In this document: positions 45,616-54,087 of the stretch, piece by piece
How the letters are laid out: each line of letters opens with the position of its first letter
Numbering within the stretch: the stretch's first letter is position 1
Origin: LSCE01 sp050485425
Lineage (GTDB): Bacteria; Pseudomonadota; Gammaproteobacteria; Nitrococcales; Aquisalimonadaceae
DNA: 64,000 nt
Reading direction: 5' to 3'
NCBI GenBank assembly: GCA_050485425.1
Contig: JBJHBJ010000001.1
Coordinates: forward strand, 1 to 64,000
Position numbers and translations under genes: made by a program
Notes under the pieces: generated by a model
Told to the model about the DNA's origin: nothing
Seen by the model: only the letters and a program-made list of their open reading frames with translations
Database searches by the model: none

Positions 45616-47136
45616 ATGTGTGGCATTATCGGGATGGTGGGCCAGGGTCCGGTGAACCAGGCGCTATACGACGGCCTGACAGTGCTGCAGCACCGGGGCC
45701 AGGACGCCGCCGGCATCATGACCTACGATCACGGCAGGCTGTGTCTGCGCAAGAACAACGGCCTGGTCCGCGATGTGTTCCGCCAGGAACACATGGAGCA
45801 GTTGCGCGGCAATGTCGGCATCGGCCACGTGCGCTACCCGACGGCGGGCTGTTCCAGCTCGGCCGAGGCCCAGCCCTTCTATGTGAACTCGCCGTACGGC
45901 ATCAGCCTCGCCCACAATGGCAATCTCACCAACGCCGAGGAGCTGAAACGCGAACTCTTCGTGCAGGATCTGCGGCACATCAACACCGAGTCGGATTCGG
46001 AAATCCTGTTGAACGTGTTCGCCCATGAACTGGCGCGTCCGGGCAAACTGCGCATCGATGTGGACGACATCTTCGATGCGGTGGCTCAGGTGCATCGCCG
46101 CTGCACCGGCGGCTACGCGGCGGTGGCCATGATCAATGGCTACGGTGTACTGGCTTTCCGGGATCCGCACGGCATCCGGCCGGTGTGCTTCGGCGAGCGG
46201 CATACCGACACCGGGACCGAGTATCTGGTCGCGTCCGAGAGCGTGGCGCTGGATACCCTGGGGTTCACGTTGAACCGGGAGCTCGCTCCCGGGGAAGCAG
46301 TGTTCATCAGCCTGGACGGACACCTGCACAGCCGCCAGTGCGCGGACAATCCCCGGCACGCTCCCTGCCTGTTCGAATACGTCTATCTGGCCCGGCCCGA
46401 TTCCATCATCGACGGCGTTGCCGTCTACAAGGCACGGTTGCGCATGGGCGAACGGCTGGCGCAGAAGATCCAGCGCACCTGGCCCGATCACGACATCGAC
46501 GTGATCATCCCGGTACCGGATACCAGCCGCACCTCGGCGCTGGAGATGGCCCATGCACTCGGCGTGACCTACCGGGAAGGCTTCATCAAGAACCGCTATA
46601 TCGGCCGGACCTTCATCATGCCGGGGCAGGCCCAGCGGCGAAAATCGGTGCGCCAGAAGCTCAATCCCATCGGCCTGGAATTCAAGGGCAAGAACGTTCT
46701 GCTGGTGGACGATTCCATCGTCCGCGGCACCACCTGCGAGCAGATCATCCAGATGGCCCGCGACGAAGGCGCGAAGCGGGTGTATTTCGCCTCTGCAGCG
46801 CCGGCTGTCCGTTACCCGAACGTCTACGGCATCGACATGCCGTCCCCCCGCGAGCTCATTGCCCACGACCGCACCGAGGAAGAAGTGGCTGCCATGATCG
46901 GTGCCGACCGGCTGATCTACCAGGACCTGGAAGACCTGGCCGCCGCCGTCAGGCAGGGCAACAAGGCCCTGACCACCTTCGACGCCTCCTGCTTCAACGG
47001 CGAGTACATCACCGGCGACGTCAGCCAGCACTATCTGGACGAACTGGCGTTGCGGCGCTCCGACGATGCCAAGGGCGGGCGTGAGCAGGGTACGTCGGCA
47101 GCCACCGACCTCTACCAGACCCTCGACCGCAGCTGA
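45616..47136 (+). CDS. purF: Amidophosphoribosyltransferase
   Basis: A 506-residue class II glutamine amidotransferase that begins purine synthesis. The N-terminal nucleophile Cys2 is exposed in MCGIIGMVG. The PRPP-binding motif is VLLVDDSIVRGTTCEQIIQM. The order cvpA-purF-metZ is as in Pseudomonas. Chosen start: the ATG at 45616, since processing at Met1 must leave Cys2. Confidence 0.96.
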   Translation: MCGIIGMVGQGPVNQALYDGLTVLQHRGQDAAGIMTYDHGRLCLRKNNGLVRDVFRQEHMEQLRGNVGIGHVRYPTAGCSSSAEAQPFYVNSPYGISLAHNGNLTNAEELKRELFVQDLRHINTESDSEILLNVFAHELARPGKLRIDVDDIFDAVAQVHRRCTGGYAAVAMINGYGVLAFRDPHGIRPVCFGERHTDTGTEYLVASESVALDTLGFTLNRELAPGEAVFISLDGHLHSRQCADNPRHAPCLFEYVYLARPDSIIDGVAVYKARLRMGERLAQKIQRTWPDHDIDVIIPVPDTSRTSALEMAHALGVTYREGFIKNRYIGRTFIMPGQAQRRKSVRQKLNPIGLEFKGKNVLLVDDSIVRGTTCEQIIQMARDEGAKRVYFASAAPAVRYPNVYGIDMPSPRELIAHDRTEEEVAAMIGADRLIYQDLEDLAAAVRQGNKALTTFDASCFNGEYITGDVSQHYLDELALRRSDDAKGGREQGTSAATDLYQTLDRS

Positions 47137-47197
47137 ACAGGAATCTGCCCCCGTTCCCGGTTTGACAGCCGGGAGAGCAGGGCATAGCATTCCGGCA

Positions 47198-47250
47198 TAG
47201 CGCTGATTTGAACTTCAGCTTGCGGGCGCTTAATAAATGCAGCTAAAGCG
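47198..47250 (+). promoter_or_regulatory. SAM-II riboswitch (metA element), upstream of metZ
   Basis: The sequence reads AGCGCTGATTTGAAC ... GCGGGCGCT...AATAAATGCAGCTAAAGC. P1 pairs AGCGC (47199-47203) with GCGCT (47226-47230). The invariant 3' strand ATAAATGNAGCTAAA and the TGATTT of the 5' side match the SAM-II consensus and the crystallised Sargasso aptamer as I remember it. The ligand is S-adenosylmethionine; the gene controlled, metZ, makes homocysteine, so repression by SAM is expected. The terminator at 47258 and an alternative pairing at 47245-47275 make this a transcriptional switch. SAM-II is best known from Alphaproteobacteria. Confidence 0.92.
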
Positions 47251-47257
47251 AGAGAGG

Positions 47258-47295
47258 AACCCGCTTTCTTGCTTTGGCCGGAAGCGGGTTTTTTC
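47258..47295 (+). terminator. Riboswitch-controlled intrinsic terminator
   Basis: AACCCGCTT (47258-47266) pairs with AAGCGGGTT (47282-47290), followed by a T run to 47294. A rival 12-base pairing of AAAGCGAGAGAG (47245-47256) with CTTTCTTGCTTT (47264-47275), including two G-U pairs, would prevent it when SAM is absent. Confidence 0.85.
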
Positions 47296-47307
47296 ATGCC
47301 CGTCATT

Positions 47308-47383
47308 CCAGCCTTTTCGAACGTATCGTAGTAACGCGGCAGCGTGACTGTCTCAGTGTTTCCAGTACGTTCGAAAAGGCTGG
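47308..47383. repeat. 18-bp perfect inverted repeat between the SAM-II terminator and metZ
   Basis: CCAGCCTTTTCGAACGTA (47308-47325) and its exact reverse complement (47366-47383) flank a 40-base loop. Each arm contains TTCGAA. The right arm ends about 10 bases before the metZ ribosome-binding purines. It is not followed by T residues. It could be a second regulatory hairpin, a protein site or a small mobile palindrome. Confidence 0.85.
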
Positions 47384-47404
47384 TGCTTTCAGGTGAGGAC
47401 GCAG

Positions 47405-48595
47405 ATGTCGCAACAGGATTATGACGAGTATGGCCTGGGCACCCGTGGGGTCCGGGCGGGCCAGCACCGCACCAGCGAGATGGAGCAGTCGGAACCGATC
47501 TTCCTGACCTCCAGCTTCACCTTCGAGAGTGCGGCCCAGGCGGCGGCCCGTTTCTCCGGCGAGGAGAACGGCAATATCTATTCCCGCTTCACCAACCCCA
47601 CCGTGCGCACCTTCGAGGAACGGCTGGCCGCGCTGGAGGGTGGTGAGGCCTGCGTGGGCACTGCGTCCGGTATGTCCGCCATCCTGGCCACCGCCATGAC
47701 GCTGCTCAAATCCGGCGACCATGTCGTGGCGTCCACCGGCCTGTTCGGCACCACCACCTCGCTGTTCGGCAATGTCCTGAGCCGGTTCGGGGTCGGGACC
47801 ACCTTCGTGCCGCTGACCGACTATGATGCCTGGGAAGCCGCCATCGGGCCGAAGACCCGCTTTCTGTTCCTGGAAACGCCGTCCAATCCGCTGACCGAGG
47901 TGGCGGATATCCCCAGGCTGGCGGACCTGGCGCACGCGCACGACTGTCTGCTGATTGTCGACAACTGTTTCTGCACCCCCGCGCTGCAGCGGCCGCTGCA
48001 ACTGGGGGCGGACCTGGTCATCCATTCCGCCACCAAATACCTGGACGGGCAGGGACGGTGCGTCGGCGGTGCGGTGGTCGGCGACCGGAAGACCGTGGGC
48101 GAGGACGTACTGGCGTTCCTGCGTACCGCCGGCCCCACGATGAGTCCGTTCAACGCCTGGGTGTTCCTGAAGGGACTGGAAACGCTGCGTCTGCGCATGC
48201 GTGCGCATTCGGACAACGCCCTGGCGCTGGCCGACTGGCTACAGCATCAGCCGAAAGTGCGTCAGGTCAATTACCCCGGTCTTGCGGCGCACCCGCAGCA
48301 CGCGCTGGCGAGCAGCCAGCAGACCGGTTATGGTGGCATCATCTCCTTCGAGGTGGAGGGGGGCCGGGAGAGCGCCTGGCGGCTGATCGACGGCACGCGA
48401 CTGGTGTCCATCACGGCCAACCTGGGCGATGCCAAGACCACGATTACCCACCCGGCCACGACCACGCACGGGCGGATTTCGCCGGAGCAACGGGCTGCCT
48501 GCGGTGTTACCGAAGGGCTGATCCGACTCTCCGTGGGCCTGGAGGATGTCGCCGACCTGCAGCAGGATCTGGAGCACGCACTCACCCAGGCCTGA
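47405..48595 (+). CDS. metZ: O-succinylhomoserine sulfhydrylase
   Basis: A 396-residue PLP-dependent Cys/Met-metabolism enzyme that makes homocysteine directly from an activated homoserine and sulfide. PLP-lysine Lys211 is in IHSATKYLDGQGR. The start GLGTRGVRAGQHRTSEMEQSEPIF is typical of MetZ rather than MetB or MetY. AGGTGAGGA precedes the ATG at 47405; an in-frame GTG four codons earlier is inside that Shine-Dalgarno. Whether it uses O-succinyl or O-acetyl homoserine is not decidable. The SAM-II riboswitch and attenuator upstream control it. Confidence 0.92.
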   Translation: MSQQDYDEYGLGTRGVRAGQHRTSEMEQSEPIFLTSSFTFESAAQAAARFSGEENGNIYSRFTNPTVRTFEERLAALEGGEACVGTASGMSAILATAMTLLKSGDHVVASTGLFGTTTSLFGNVLSRFGVGTTFVPLTDYDAWEAAIGPKTRFLFLETPSNPLTEVADIPRLADLAHAHDCLLIVDNCFCTPALQRPLQLGADLVIHSATKYLDGQGRCVGGAVVGDRKTVGEDVLAFLRTAGPTMSPFNAWVFLKGLETLRLRMRAHSDNALALADWLQHQPKVRQVNYPGLAAHPQHALASSQQTGYGGIISFEVEGGRESAWRLIDGTRLVSITANLGDAKTTITHPATTTHGRISPEQRAACGVTEGLIRLSVGLEDVADLQQDLEHALTQA

Positions 48596-48625
48596 CCGAT
48601 TGCCAAGCTAACGCTGGGGGTATCC

Positions 48626-49864
48626 ATGGCGCAGCCTCCCCGGGAGCTGCTGAATGCGCTTTATGCCGCCGCGCTCGATGCCGTGGCGGGACGGCCTGCG
48701 GTCCGCAGGACGCTGGAACGCAGGCCCCTTGCCGGGCCGCTGGCCGTGCTTGCGATCGGCAAGGCCGCCGCCGCCATGACCGAAGGCGCGCTGGATGCGC
48801 TGGGCGATGCAGTGGTCCAGGGCCTGGTGGTGACCAAGCACGGACACCTCTCGGCCGCCTGCCGTCGCCATGACCGCCTGCAGTGCCTGGAGGCGTCCCA
48901 TCCCATTCCCGACGCCAGCAGCCTCCGGGCGGGCCAGGCCGTGCTGGATTTCCTGGGCGCGCTGCCCGCGGGGCTGCCCGTGCTGGTGTTGTATTCCGGC
49001 GGTGCGTCCAGTCTGGTTGAAGTCCTCCCCGAGGGGTTCACCGAGCAGGATCTCGCGGCAATGAACCGCTGGCTGCTGGGTCAGCCGCTGGATATCGCCC
49101 GCATCAACCGGGTGCGCGTCGCCACGTCCGCCATCAAGGGCGGGCGCCTGGCGGTTCATGTCGCCAACCGGCCCTGCCGGGTCATGCTCATTTCCGATGT
49201 GCCCGGCGACAATCCCGCGGTGATCGGCTCCGGGCCGCTGGTGCGGCCGAACAACGCCGGTGAAATGCCCGCCGACCTGCCGGAGCGAATCCTTGCCATG
49301 ATCGACGCTGCGCCGCCGGCGCCAGACCCCGCGGTGTTCGATGCCATTGAGCTGGAGATCGTCGCCACCAACCGAATGGCCCGGGAGGCTGTCGCCGCGG
49401 CCGCGCGCGAGCGCGGCGTCCCTGTTCGTGTACATGGTCAGCTGCTGGAAGGGGAGACTGCGGAGGTGGCAGAAGCGGTGGCCGATGCCATCGTCGATGG
49501 GCCCGAAGGCGTCCAGGTCTGGGGCGGCGAGACCACCGTGCGCCTGCCGGCAGAACCCGGCCGCGGCGGGCGGGCACAGGCCTTTGCGCTGCACGTCGCC
49601 CGGAGGCTCGAACATCGCGGGCCGGCCTGGCTGCTGGCGGCGGGAACGGATGGTACCGATGGACCCGGCAGTGATGCCGGCGCGCTGGTGGATCACGAAA
49701 CCTGCTCCCGCGGCCGGGCCCGCGGCCTGTGCCCGGATGACTGCCTGCAGCGGGCAGACGCCGGCAGCTTCCTGGAGGCCAGCGGTGATCTCCTGCAGAC
49801 CGGCCCTACCGGCACCAACGTGATGGACATCTTCATTGCCTGCCGCCCCGGCGGCTCGCACTGA
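48626..49864 (+). CDS. Glycerate 2-kinase (type 2, MOFRL domain)
   Basis: A 412-residue class II glycerate kinase with the N-terminal DUF4147 lobe (LAVLAIGKAAAAMTEGALDAL; SHPIPDASSLRAG; LYSGGASSL) and the C-terminal MOFRL lobe (WGGETTVRLPAEPGRGGRAQ; AAGTDGTDGPGSDAGA). It phosphorylates D-glycerate at C2 to 2-phosphoglycerate, linking glycerate or hydroxypyruvate use to glycolysis. It begins 31 bases after metZ. There is no terminator between them, so partial read-through is possible. Confidence 0.9.
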   Translation: MAQPPRELLNALYAAALDAVAGRPAVRRTLERRPLAGPLAVLAIGKAAAAMTEGALDALGDAVVQGLVVTKHGHLSAACRRHDRLQCLEASHPIPDASSLRAGQAVLDFLGALPAGLPVLVLYSGGASSLVEVLPEGFTEQDLAAMNRWLLGQPLDIARINRVRVATSAIKGGRLAVHVANRPCRVMLISDVPGDNPAVIGSGPLVRPNNAGEMPADLPERILAMIDAAPPAPDPAVFDAIELEIVATNRMAREAVAAAARERGVPVRVHGQLLEGETAEVAEAVADAIVDGPEGVQVWGGETTVRLPAEPGRGGRAQAFALHVARRLEHRGPAWLLAAGTDGTDGPGSDAGALVDHETCSRGRARGLCPDDCLQRADAGSFLEASGDLLQTGPTGTNVMDIFIACRPGGSH

Positions 49865-49876
49865 CGGGACGGCCGC

Positions 49877-50683
49877 ATGATGACGCATTCCTTATACGCG
49901 CTCGCCGCCACGGCAATTGCCACCCGCGATCCGGAGCAGAAGTGCCGCAAGGCGGTGGAACTGCGCCGGGCCTGGGACGCCGGGCGGCTCGACCGCAGTG
50001 CCGCGGCCGGTCCGGAGCCGATCGGCGAACCGGGCCGTCCGGCCAGCCCGGCCCTGGTGCCGCCGCGGCAGTTGCTACAGCGCAAGCTGAACTCGGATGC
50101 CGGCCGCGCCACGCTGGTCCATGCCGTGGCTCATATCGAATTCAACGCCATCAACCTGGCACTGGATGCCGTGTACCGCTTTCGGCAAATGCCGGAAGCC
50201 TACTACACTGACTGGCTGCGGGTGGCGGCCGAGGAGGCCGGCCATTTCCGCATGCTGCGGACGCGCCTGCGCGAGCTGGGGCACGACTACGGTGATTTCC
50301 CCGCCCATGACGGATTGTGGGAGATGTGCCGGGAGACGGCGCATGACGTGATGGTGCGCATGGCGCTGGTGCCACGGGTACTGGAGGCCCGTGGCCTGGA
50401 TGTGACTCCGGGTATGATGGAGCGGCTGCGCCGGGCCGGTGACGACCGGACTGTTGCCTGTCTGTCGGTGATTCTCCGCGAGGAGGAGGCGCATGTGGCC
50501 ATCGGCTCCCACTGGTACCGGCATTGCTGCGCCGAACGGGGGCTGGCGCCGGAGCCGTTGTTCCGCGAACTGCTGCAGCAGTACATGCGCGGCGGCCTGA
50601 AAGGTCCGTTCAACGTGGATGCCCGCCTCAAGGCGGGTTTTTCCGAGCAGGAACTGAAGGAGCTGGAACGCCTGGCTGGTTAG
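49877..50683 (+). CDS. DUF455 ferritin-like protein
   Basis: A 268-residue helical protein of the DUF455 family with a ferritin-like four-helix core. Conserved metal-ligand-type Glu/His are visible as AHIEFNAINLALDAVYRF, AAEEAGHFRMLRTRLREL and REEEAHVAIGSHWYRHCC. The E-x-x-H spacing suggests a di-iron centre, possibly an oxygenase or hydroxylase related to MiaE. No tRNA-modification partner is nearby. It starts 13 bases after the glycerate kinase. Confidence 0.85.
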   Translation: MMTHSLYALAATAIATRDPEQKCRKAVELRRAWDAGRLDRSAAAGPEPIGEPGRPASPALVPPRQLLQRKLNSDAGRATLVHAVAHIEFNAINLALDAVYRFRQMPEAYYTDWLRVAAEEAGHFRMLRTRLRELGHDYGDFPAHDGLWEMCRETAHDVMVRMALVPRVLEARGLDVTPGMMERLRRAGDDRTVACLSVILREEEAHVAIGSHWYRHCCAERGLAPEPLFRELLQQYMRGGLKGPFNVDARLKAGFSEQELKELERLAG

Positions 50684-50747
50684 TGACCCTACCGGCGGGC
50701 AGTCGCATAACCTACGGAAACCGAAAGCGGTCGGGAGGAGCGGAACC

Positions 50748-51032
50748 ATGAGCAAGCGCGATGCCTATCTGGAGAAGTTCAAGGCGCAACTGGACACGTG
50801 GAACGCCGAACTGGACAAGCTGGAGGCCAAGGCCCGCAAGGCCGGGGCGGACATGCAGGCGGACTACGACGAACAGTTGCAGGAACTGCGCCGCCGTCGC
50901 GACCGGGCGCGCGAGCAGTACCGTGCGCTGGAACAGTCCGGTGAAAAGGCCTGGGAGGAGTTCCGGGTCAAGGCCGAAACGGCGTGGAAGGATCTGGAAG
51001 AAGGCTTTCGAAAGGCGTGGAGCCGTTTCTGA
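50748..51032 (+). CDS. Small coiled-coil protein
   Basis: A 94-residue, almost fully helical, charged protein. The heptad-like KFKAQLDTWNAELDKLEAKA and EEFRVKAETAWKDLEEGFRK runs predict a coiled coil; there are no cysteines or hydrophobic helices. It resembles the stress-related sll1863 type of small protein in cyanobacteria and proteobacteria. GGGAGGAG precedes the ATG. Function unknown. Confidence 0.75.
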   Translation: MSKRDAYLEKFKAQLDTWNAELDKLEAKARKAGADMQADYDEQLQELRRRRDRAREQYRALEQSGEKAWEEFRVKAETAWKDLEEGFRKAWSRF

Positions 51033-51114
51033 TCGCCAGGGAATGGATCTGCGTCCCCCTGCTGTCCCACATGTTGAGTGAAGACCAAGCCAACAACCTC
51101 GAGGAGAACCCCGA

Positions 51115-51612
51115 ATGGCCAAGATTTCCCGTCGCGGGACCGAGATGCACACGATCGGCGACCTGCCCCCGGTGGGCCGGCCGGCACCGGCCTTTACCCT
51201 CACCGGCACCAACCTGGCGGATGTCACGCTGGATGAGTTGAAGGGCAGGAAGGTGGTGCTGAACATCTTTCCCAGCATCGATACGCCAACCTGTGCGAAG
51301 TCGGTGCGCACGTTCAACGAGGAAGCGTCCCGGATACAGGATGCCGTCGTGCTTTGTGTGTCCGCGGACCTGCCCTTTGCGCAGTCCCGTTTCTGCGGCG
51401 CCGAGGGGCTGGACAACGTCGTCAACGCCTCTACGTTCCGCAGCGCGGATTTCGGCAGCAGCTACGGCGTCGAGATCGTCGACGGGCCGATGCGGAAGCT
51501 GCTGGCACGCGCCGTCGTGGTGATCGACGAGCAGGGGACGGTGGTGCACACCGAACTGGTCCCCGAGATCGCCCATGAACCGGATTACGCAGCGGCATTG
51601 GCTAAGCTTTGA
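51115..51612 (+). CDS. tpx: Thiol peroxidase (atypical 2-Cys)
   Basis: A 165-residue peroxiredoxin that reduces lipid and hydrogen peroxides with thioredoxin. Peroxidatic Cys60 is in SIDTPTCAKSV and resolving Cys94 in SRFCGAEG, the Tpx-specific spacing. The start VNIFPSIDTPTC context and DGPMRKLLARAVVVIDEQG match. A 12-base-stem hairpin follows the stop. Confidence 0.93.
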   Translation: MAKISRRGTEMHTIGDLPPVGRPAPAFTLTGTNLADVTLDELKGRKVVLNIFPSIDTPTCAKSVRTFNEEASRIQDAVVLCVSADLPFAQSRFCGAEGLDNVVNASTFRSADFGSSYGVEIVDGPMRKLLARAVVVIDEQGTVVHTELVPEIAHEPDYAAALAKL

Positions 51613-51621
51613 AGTGACGTT

Positions 51622-51666
51622 GTTCCGGACGTCTGCGCCGGCCAGGCCGGTGCCGACGTCCGGAAC
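51622..51666 (+). terminator. Strong hairpin after tpx
   Basis: GTTCCGGACGTC (51622-51633) pairs perfectly with GACGTCCGGAAC (51655-51666), with a further GC-rich inner stem. There is no U tract after it. Confidence 0.55.
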
Positions 51667-51706
51667 TGCATTGCCACCAGCATGTATTCGGGAGTGACAA
51701 TCGCCA

Positions 51707-53332
51707 ATGAGTGAAAACCAGGATCAGCGCGAGCAGCAGGAGGATGGTGATGAGCACCATCTCAAGCTGCGCAACCTGCGGTATGAGGATTACGCGGATA
51801 TCAAGGAAATCATGGATGAGGTCTATCCCACCATGGGACCCTGGACCCGCAAGCAGTTTGCTGCGCAGTTGAACCGTTTTCCCGAAGGCCAGATCTGCAT
51901 CGAGGACAACGACAAGGTGGTGGCCGCGGCGCTGACCATCGTCGTGGATTACCGGCGGTTCGGGGACAAGCACACCTACGACCAGATCACCGGCAACGGT
52001 TACTTCACGACCCATGACCCGAACGGCGATGTGCTTTACGGGGTGGACGTGTTCGTCAGTCCCAAATACTCCGGGATGCGGTTGGGACGACGGCTGTACG
52101 ATGCCCGCAAGGAGCTTTGCCGGAACCTGAACCTGCGCTCCATCGTCGCCGGTGGCCGTATTCCCGGTTACAAGCAGCATGCCAAGGAGATGACTCCGGA
52201 GCAGTACATCGAACTGGTGAAGCGGCACGAGGTGTACGACCCGATACTGAGCTTCCAGCTGGCCAACGATTTCCACGTGCGGCGGGTGATTACCGACTAT
52301 CTGCCGGACGACCGGGAGTCCCGCGCCTTTGCCACGCTGGTGCAGTGGAACAACATCTTCTACGAGGACAAGCAGACCTCGCTGATCGGCGGCCAGAAGA
52401 CATCGGTGCGTGTCGGCACCGTCCAGTGGCAGATGCGGCCGATGCATTCCGTTGAGCAGTTGATCACCCAGGTGGAGTTCTTTGTCGACGCGCTGGCGGG
52501 GTACAACTGCGACTTCCTGCTGCTGCCGGAGTTCTTCGACGCACCGCTGCTGTCGAACTTCAACCAGGAGAATCCGGCCGAGGCGCTGCGCGGCCTGTCC
52601 CAGTACACGGACGAGATCCGCGAAGCCATGCTGTCCCTGGCGGTGAGCTACAACATCAATATCGTCGCCGGTTCCATGCCGGTCTATGACGAGGCCAGCA
52701 AGGAGCTCTACAACGTTTCCTACCTGCTGCGGCGCGACGGTACCTGGGATTCCCAGCACAAGCTGCACATTACCCCCGACGAGCGCAGCTACTGGGGCCT
52801 GCGCGGCGGCAACAGCCTCAAGGCCTTCGACACCGACGTCGGCAAGATCGGCATTCTGGTCTGCTATGATGTGCAGTTCCCAGAGCTTTCCCGCGTGCTG
52901 ATGGAGCAGGGTATCAAGATCCTGTTCGTGCCGTTCTGGACGGACACCAAGAACGGTTACCAGCGCGTTCGCCGCTGTGCCCAGGCGCGGGCCATCGAGA
53001 ACGAATGCTACGTGGCCATCACCGGCAGTGTCGGCAACCTGCCCAACGTGGAGAACGTCGACATACAGTACTCCCAGTCTGCCGTGTTCTCGCCGTCGGA
53101 TTTCGCGTTCCCGCACGATGCGGTGGTATCAGAGGCGACGCCGAACACGGAAATGACGCTGGTGGTGGATCTGGATCTGGAAAAGCTGCGCGAACTGCGC
53201 TATCAGGGCTCCGTTCGGAATTATCAGGATCGCCGCCTGGACCTTTTCCAGGTGCAGTGGCTGGGGGATGACGGTAAGGCGGAATCTACCCAGCCCGATG
53301 AGGAAGTACCCGCCAGGCGAGACGTGTCATAG
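51707..53332 (+). CDS. GNAT-acetyltransferase and carbon-nitrogen hydrolase fusion
   Basis: A 541-residue two-domain protein. Residues ~20-215 are a GNAT fold (LRYEDYADIKEIMDEVYP; VFVSPKYSGMRLGRRLYDAR). Residues ~230-510 are a nitrilase-superfamily hydrolase with the Glu275-Lys352-Cys386 triad (LLLPEFFDAP, HKLHITPDE, LVCYDVQFPE). The arrangement occurs in several bacteria; the substrate is unknown, probably an amide whose acyl or amine product is then acetylated, or the reverse. It precedes carbonic anhydrase by 49 bases. Confidence 0.9.
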   Translation: MSENQDQREQQEDGDEHHLKLRNLRYEDYADIKEIMDEVYPTMGPWTRKQFAAQLNRFPEGQICIEDNDKVVAAALTIVVDYRRFGDKHTYDQITGNGYFTTHDPNGDVLYGVDVFVSPKYSGMRLGRRLYDARKELCRNLNLRSIVAGGRIPGYKQHAKEMTPEQYIELVKRHEVYDPILSFQLANDFHVRRVITDYLPDDRESRAFATLVQWNNIFYEDKQTSLIGGQKTSVRVGTVQWQMRPMHSVEQLITQVEFFVDALAGYNCDFLLLPEFFDAPLLSNFNQENPAEALRGLSQYTDEIREAMLSLAVSYNINIVAGSMPVYDEASKELYNVSYLLRRDGTWDSQHKLHITPDERSYWGLRGGNSLKAFDTDVGKIGILVCYDVQFPELSRVLMEQGIKILFVPFWTDTKNGYQRVRRCAQARAIENECYVAITGSVGNLPNVENVDIQYSQSAVFSPSDFAFPHDAVVSEATPNTEMTLVVDLDLEKLRELRYQGSVRNYQDRRLDLFQVQWLGDDGKAESTQPDEEVPARRDVS

Positions 53333-53381
53333 GGTCGCGATGCAGCTCGCGCGGGACCACCAGCCAAGGGAGACTGTCAGG

Positions 53382-54044
53382 ATGTGCGATGGTGAACACC
53401 GATCGCCGCTGGCCGGATTGATGGAGAACAACCGCAAATGGTCGGAGCAACTGCGCGAGGAAGAGCCGGAGTTCTTTCGCAAGCTGGCCGGCCAGCAGAG
53501 CCCGGAATACCTGTGGATCGGCTGTTCCGACAGCCGGGTGCCGGCCAACGAGATCGTCGGCCTGCTGCCGGGTGAGCTGTTCGTGCATCGTAACGTCGCC
53601 AATGTCGTGGTGCATACGGACATGAACTGCATGTCGGTGCTGCAGTACGCCGTGGAGGTGCTGAAGGTGAGGCACATCATCGTCTGCGGCCATTACGGCT
53701 GTGGCGGTGTCCGGGCGGCCATGGGGGCTACCCCGCGCGGCATGATCGACAACTGGCTGCGTCACATCAAGGACGTGTATTTCCGCCATCGCGAGGCGCT
53801 GGATCCGATCCGCGACGAGAGCGCCCGGGTCGACCGCCTCTGCGAGTTGAACGTCGTCGCCCAGGTCTACAACGTCTGCTATTCCACCATCGTCCAGAAC
53901 GCCTGGGCGCGCGGCCAGGAACTCACGGTGAACGGCTGGGTTTACGGCCTGGAGGACGGCCTGGTCAAGGATCTCAAGGTCAGCGTCTCACGACCGGACG
54001 AGATTCCGCAGGTATATCGCATGCGCATGCCCGAGGAGGCCTGA
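53382..54044 (+). CDS. Beta-carbonic anhydrase
   Basis: A 220-residue beta-class enzyme, interconverting CO2 and bicarbonate. Zinc ligands Cys48, His104, Cys107 and the Asp50-Arg52 dyad are in WIGCSDSRVPANEI and VCGHYGCGGVRAAM. AAGGGAG precedes the ATG at 53382, which I chose over longer in-frame starts overlapping the fusion gene. A SulP transporter follows 43 bases on. Confidence 0.92.
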   Translation: MCDGEHRSPLAGLMENNRKWSEQLREEEPEFFRKLAGQQSPEYLWIGCSDSRVPANEIVGLLPGELFVHRNVANVVVHTDMNCMSVLQYAVEVLKVRHIIVCGHYGCGGVRAAMGATPRGMIDNWLRHIKDVYFRHREALDPIRDESARVDRLCELNVVAQVYNVCYSTIVQNAWARGQELTVNGWVYGLEDGLVKDLKVSVSRPDEIPQVYRMRMPEEA

Positions 54045-54087
54045 CACTGGCCGGGAACAGGGGGCTGATCCGGGGACGGTAACGATT

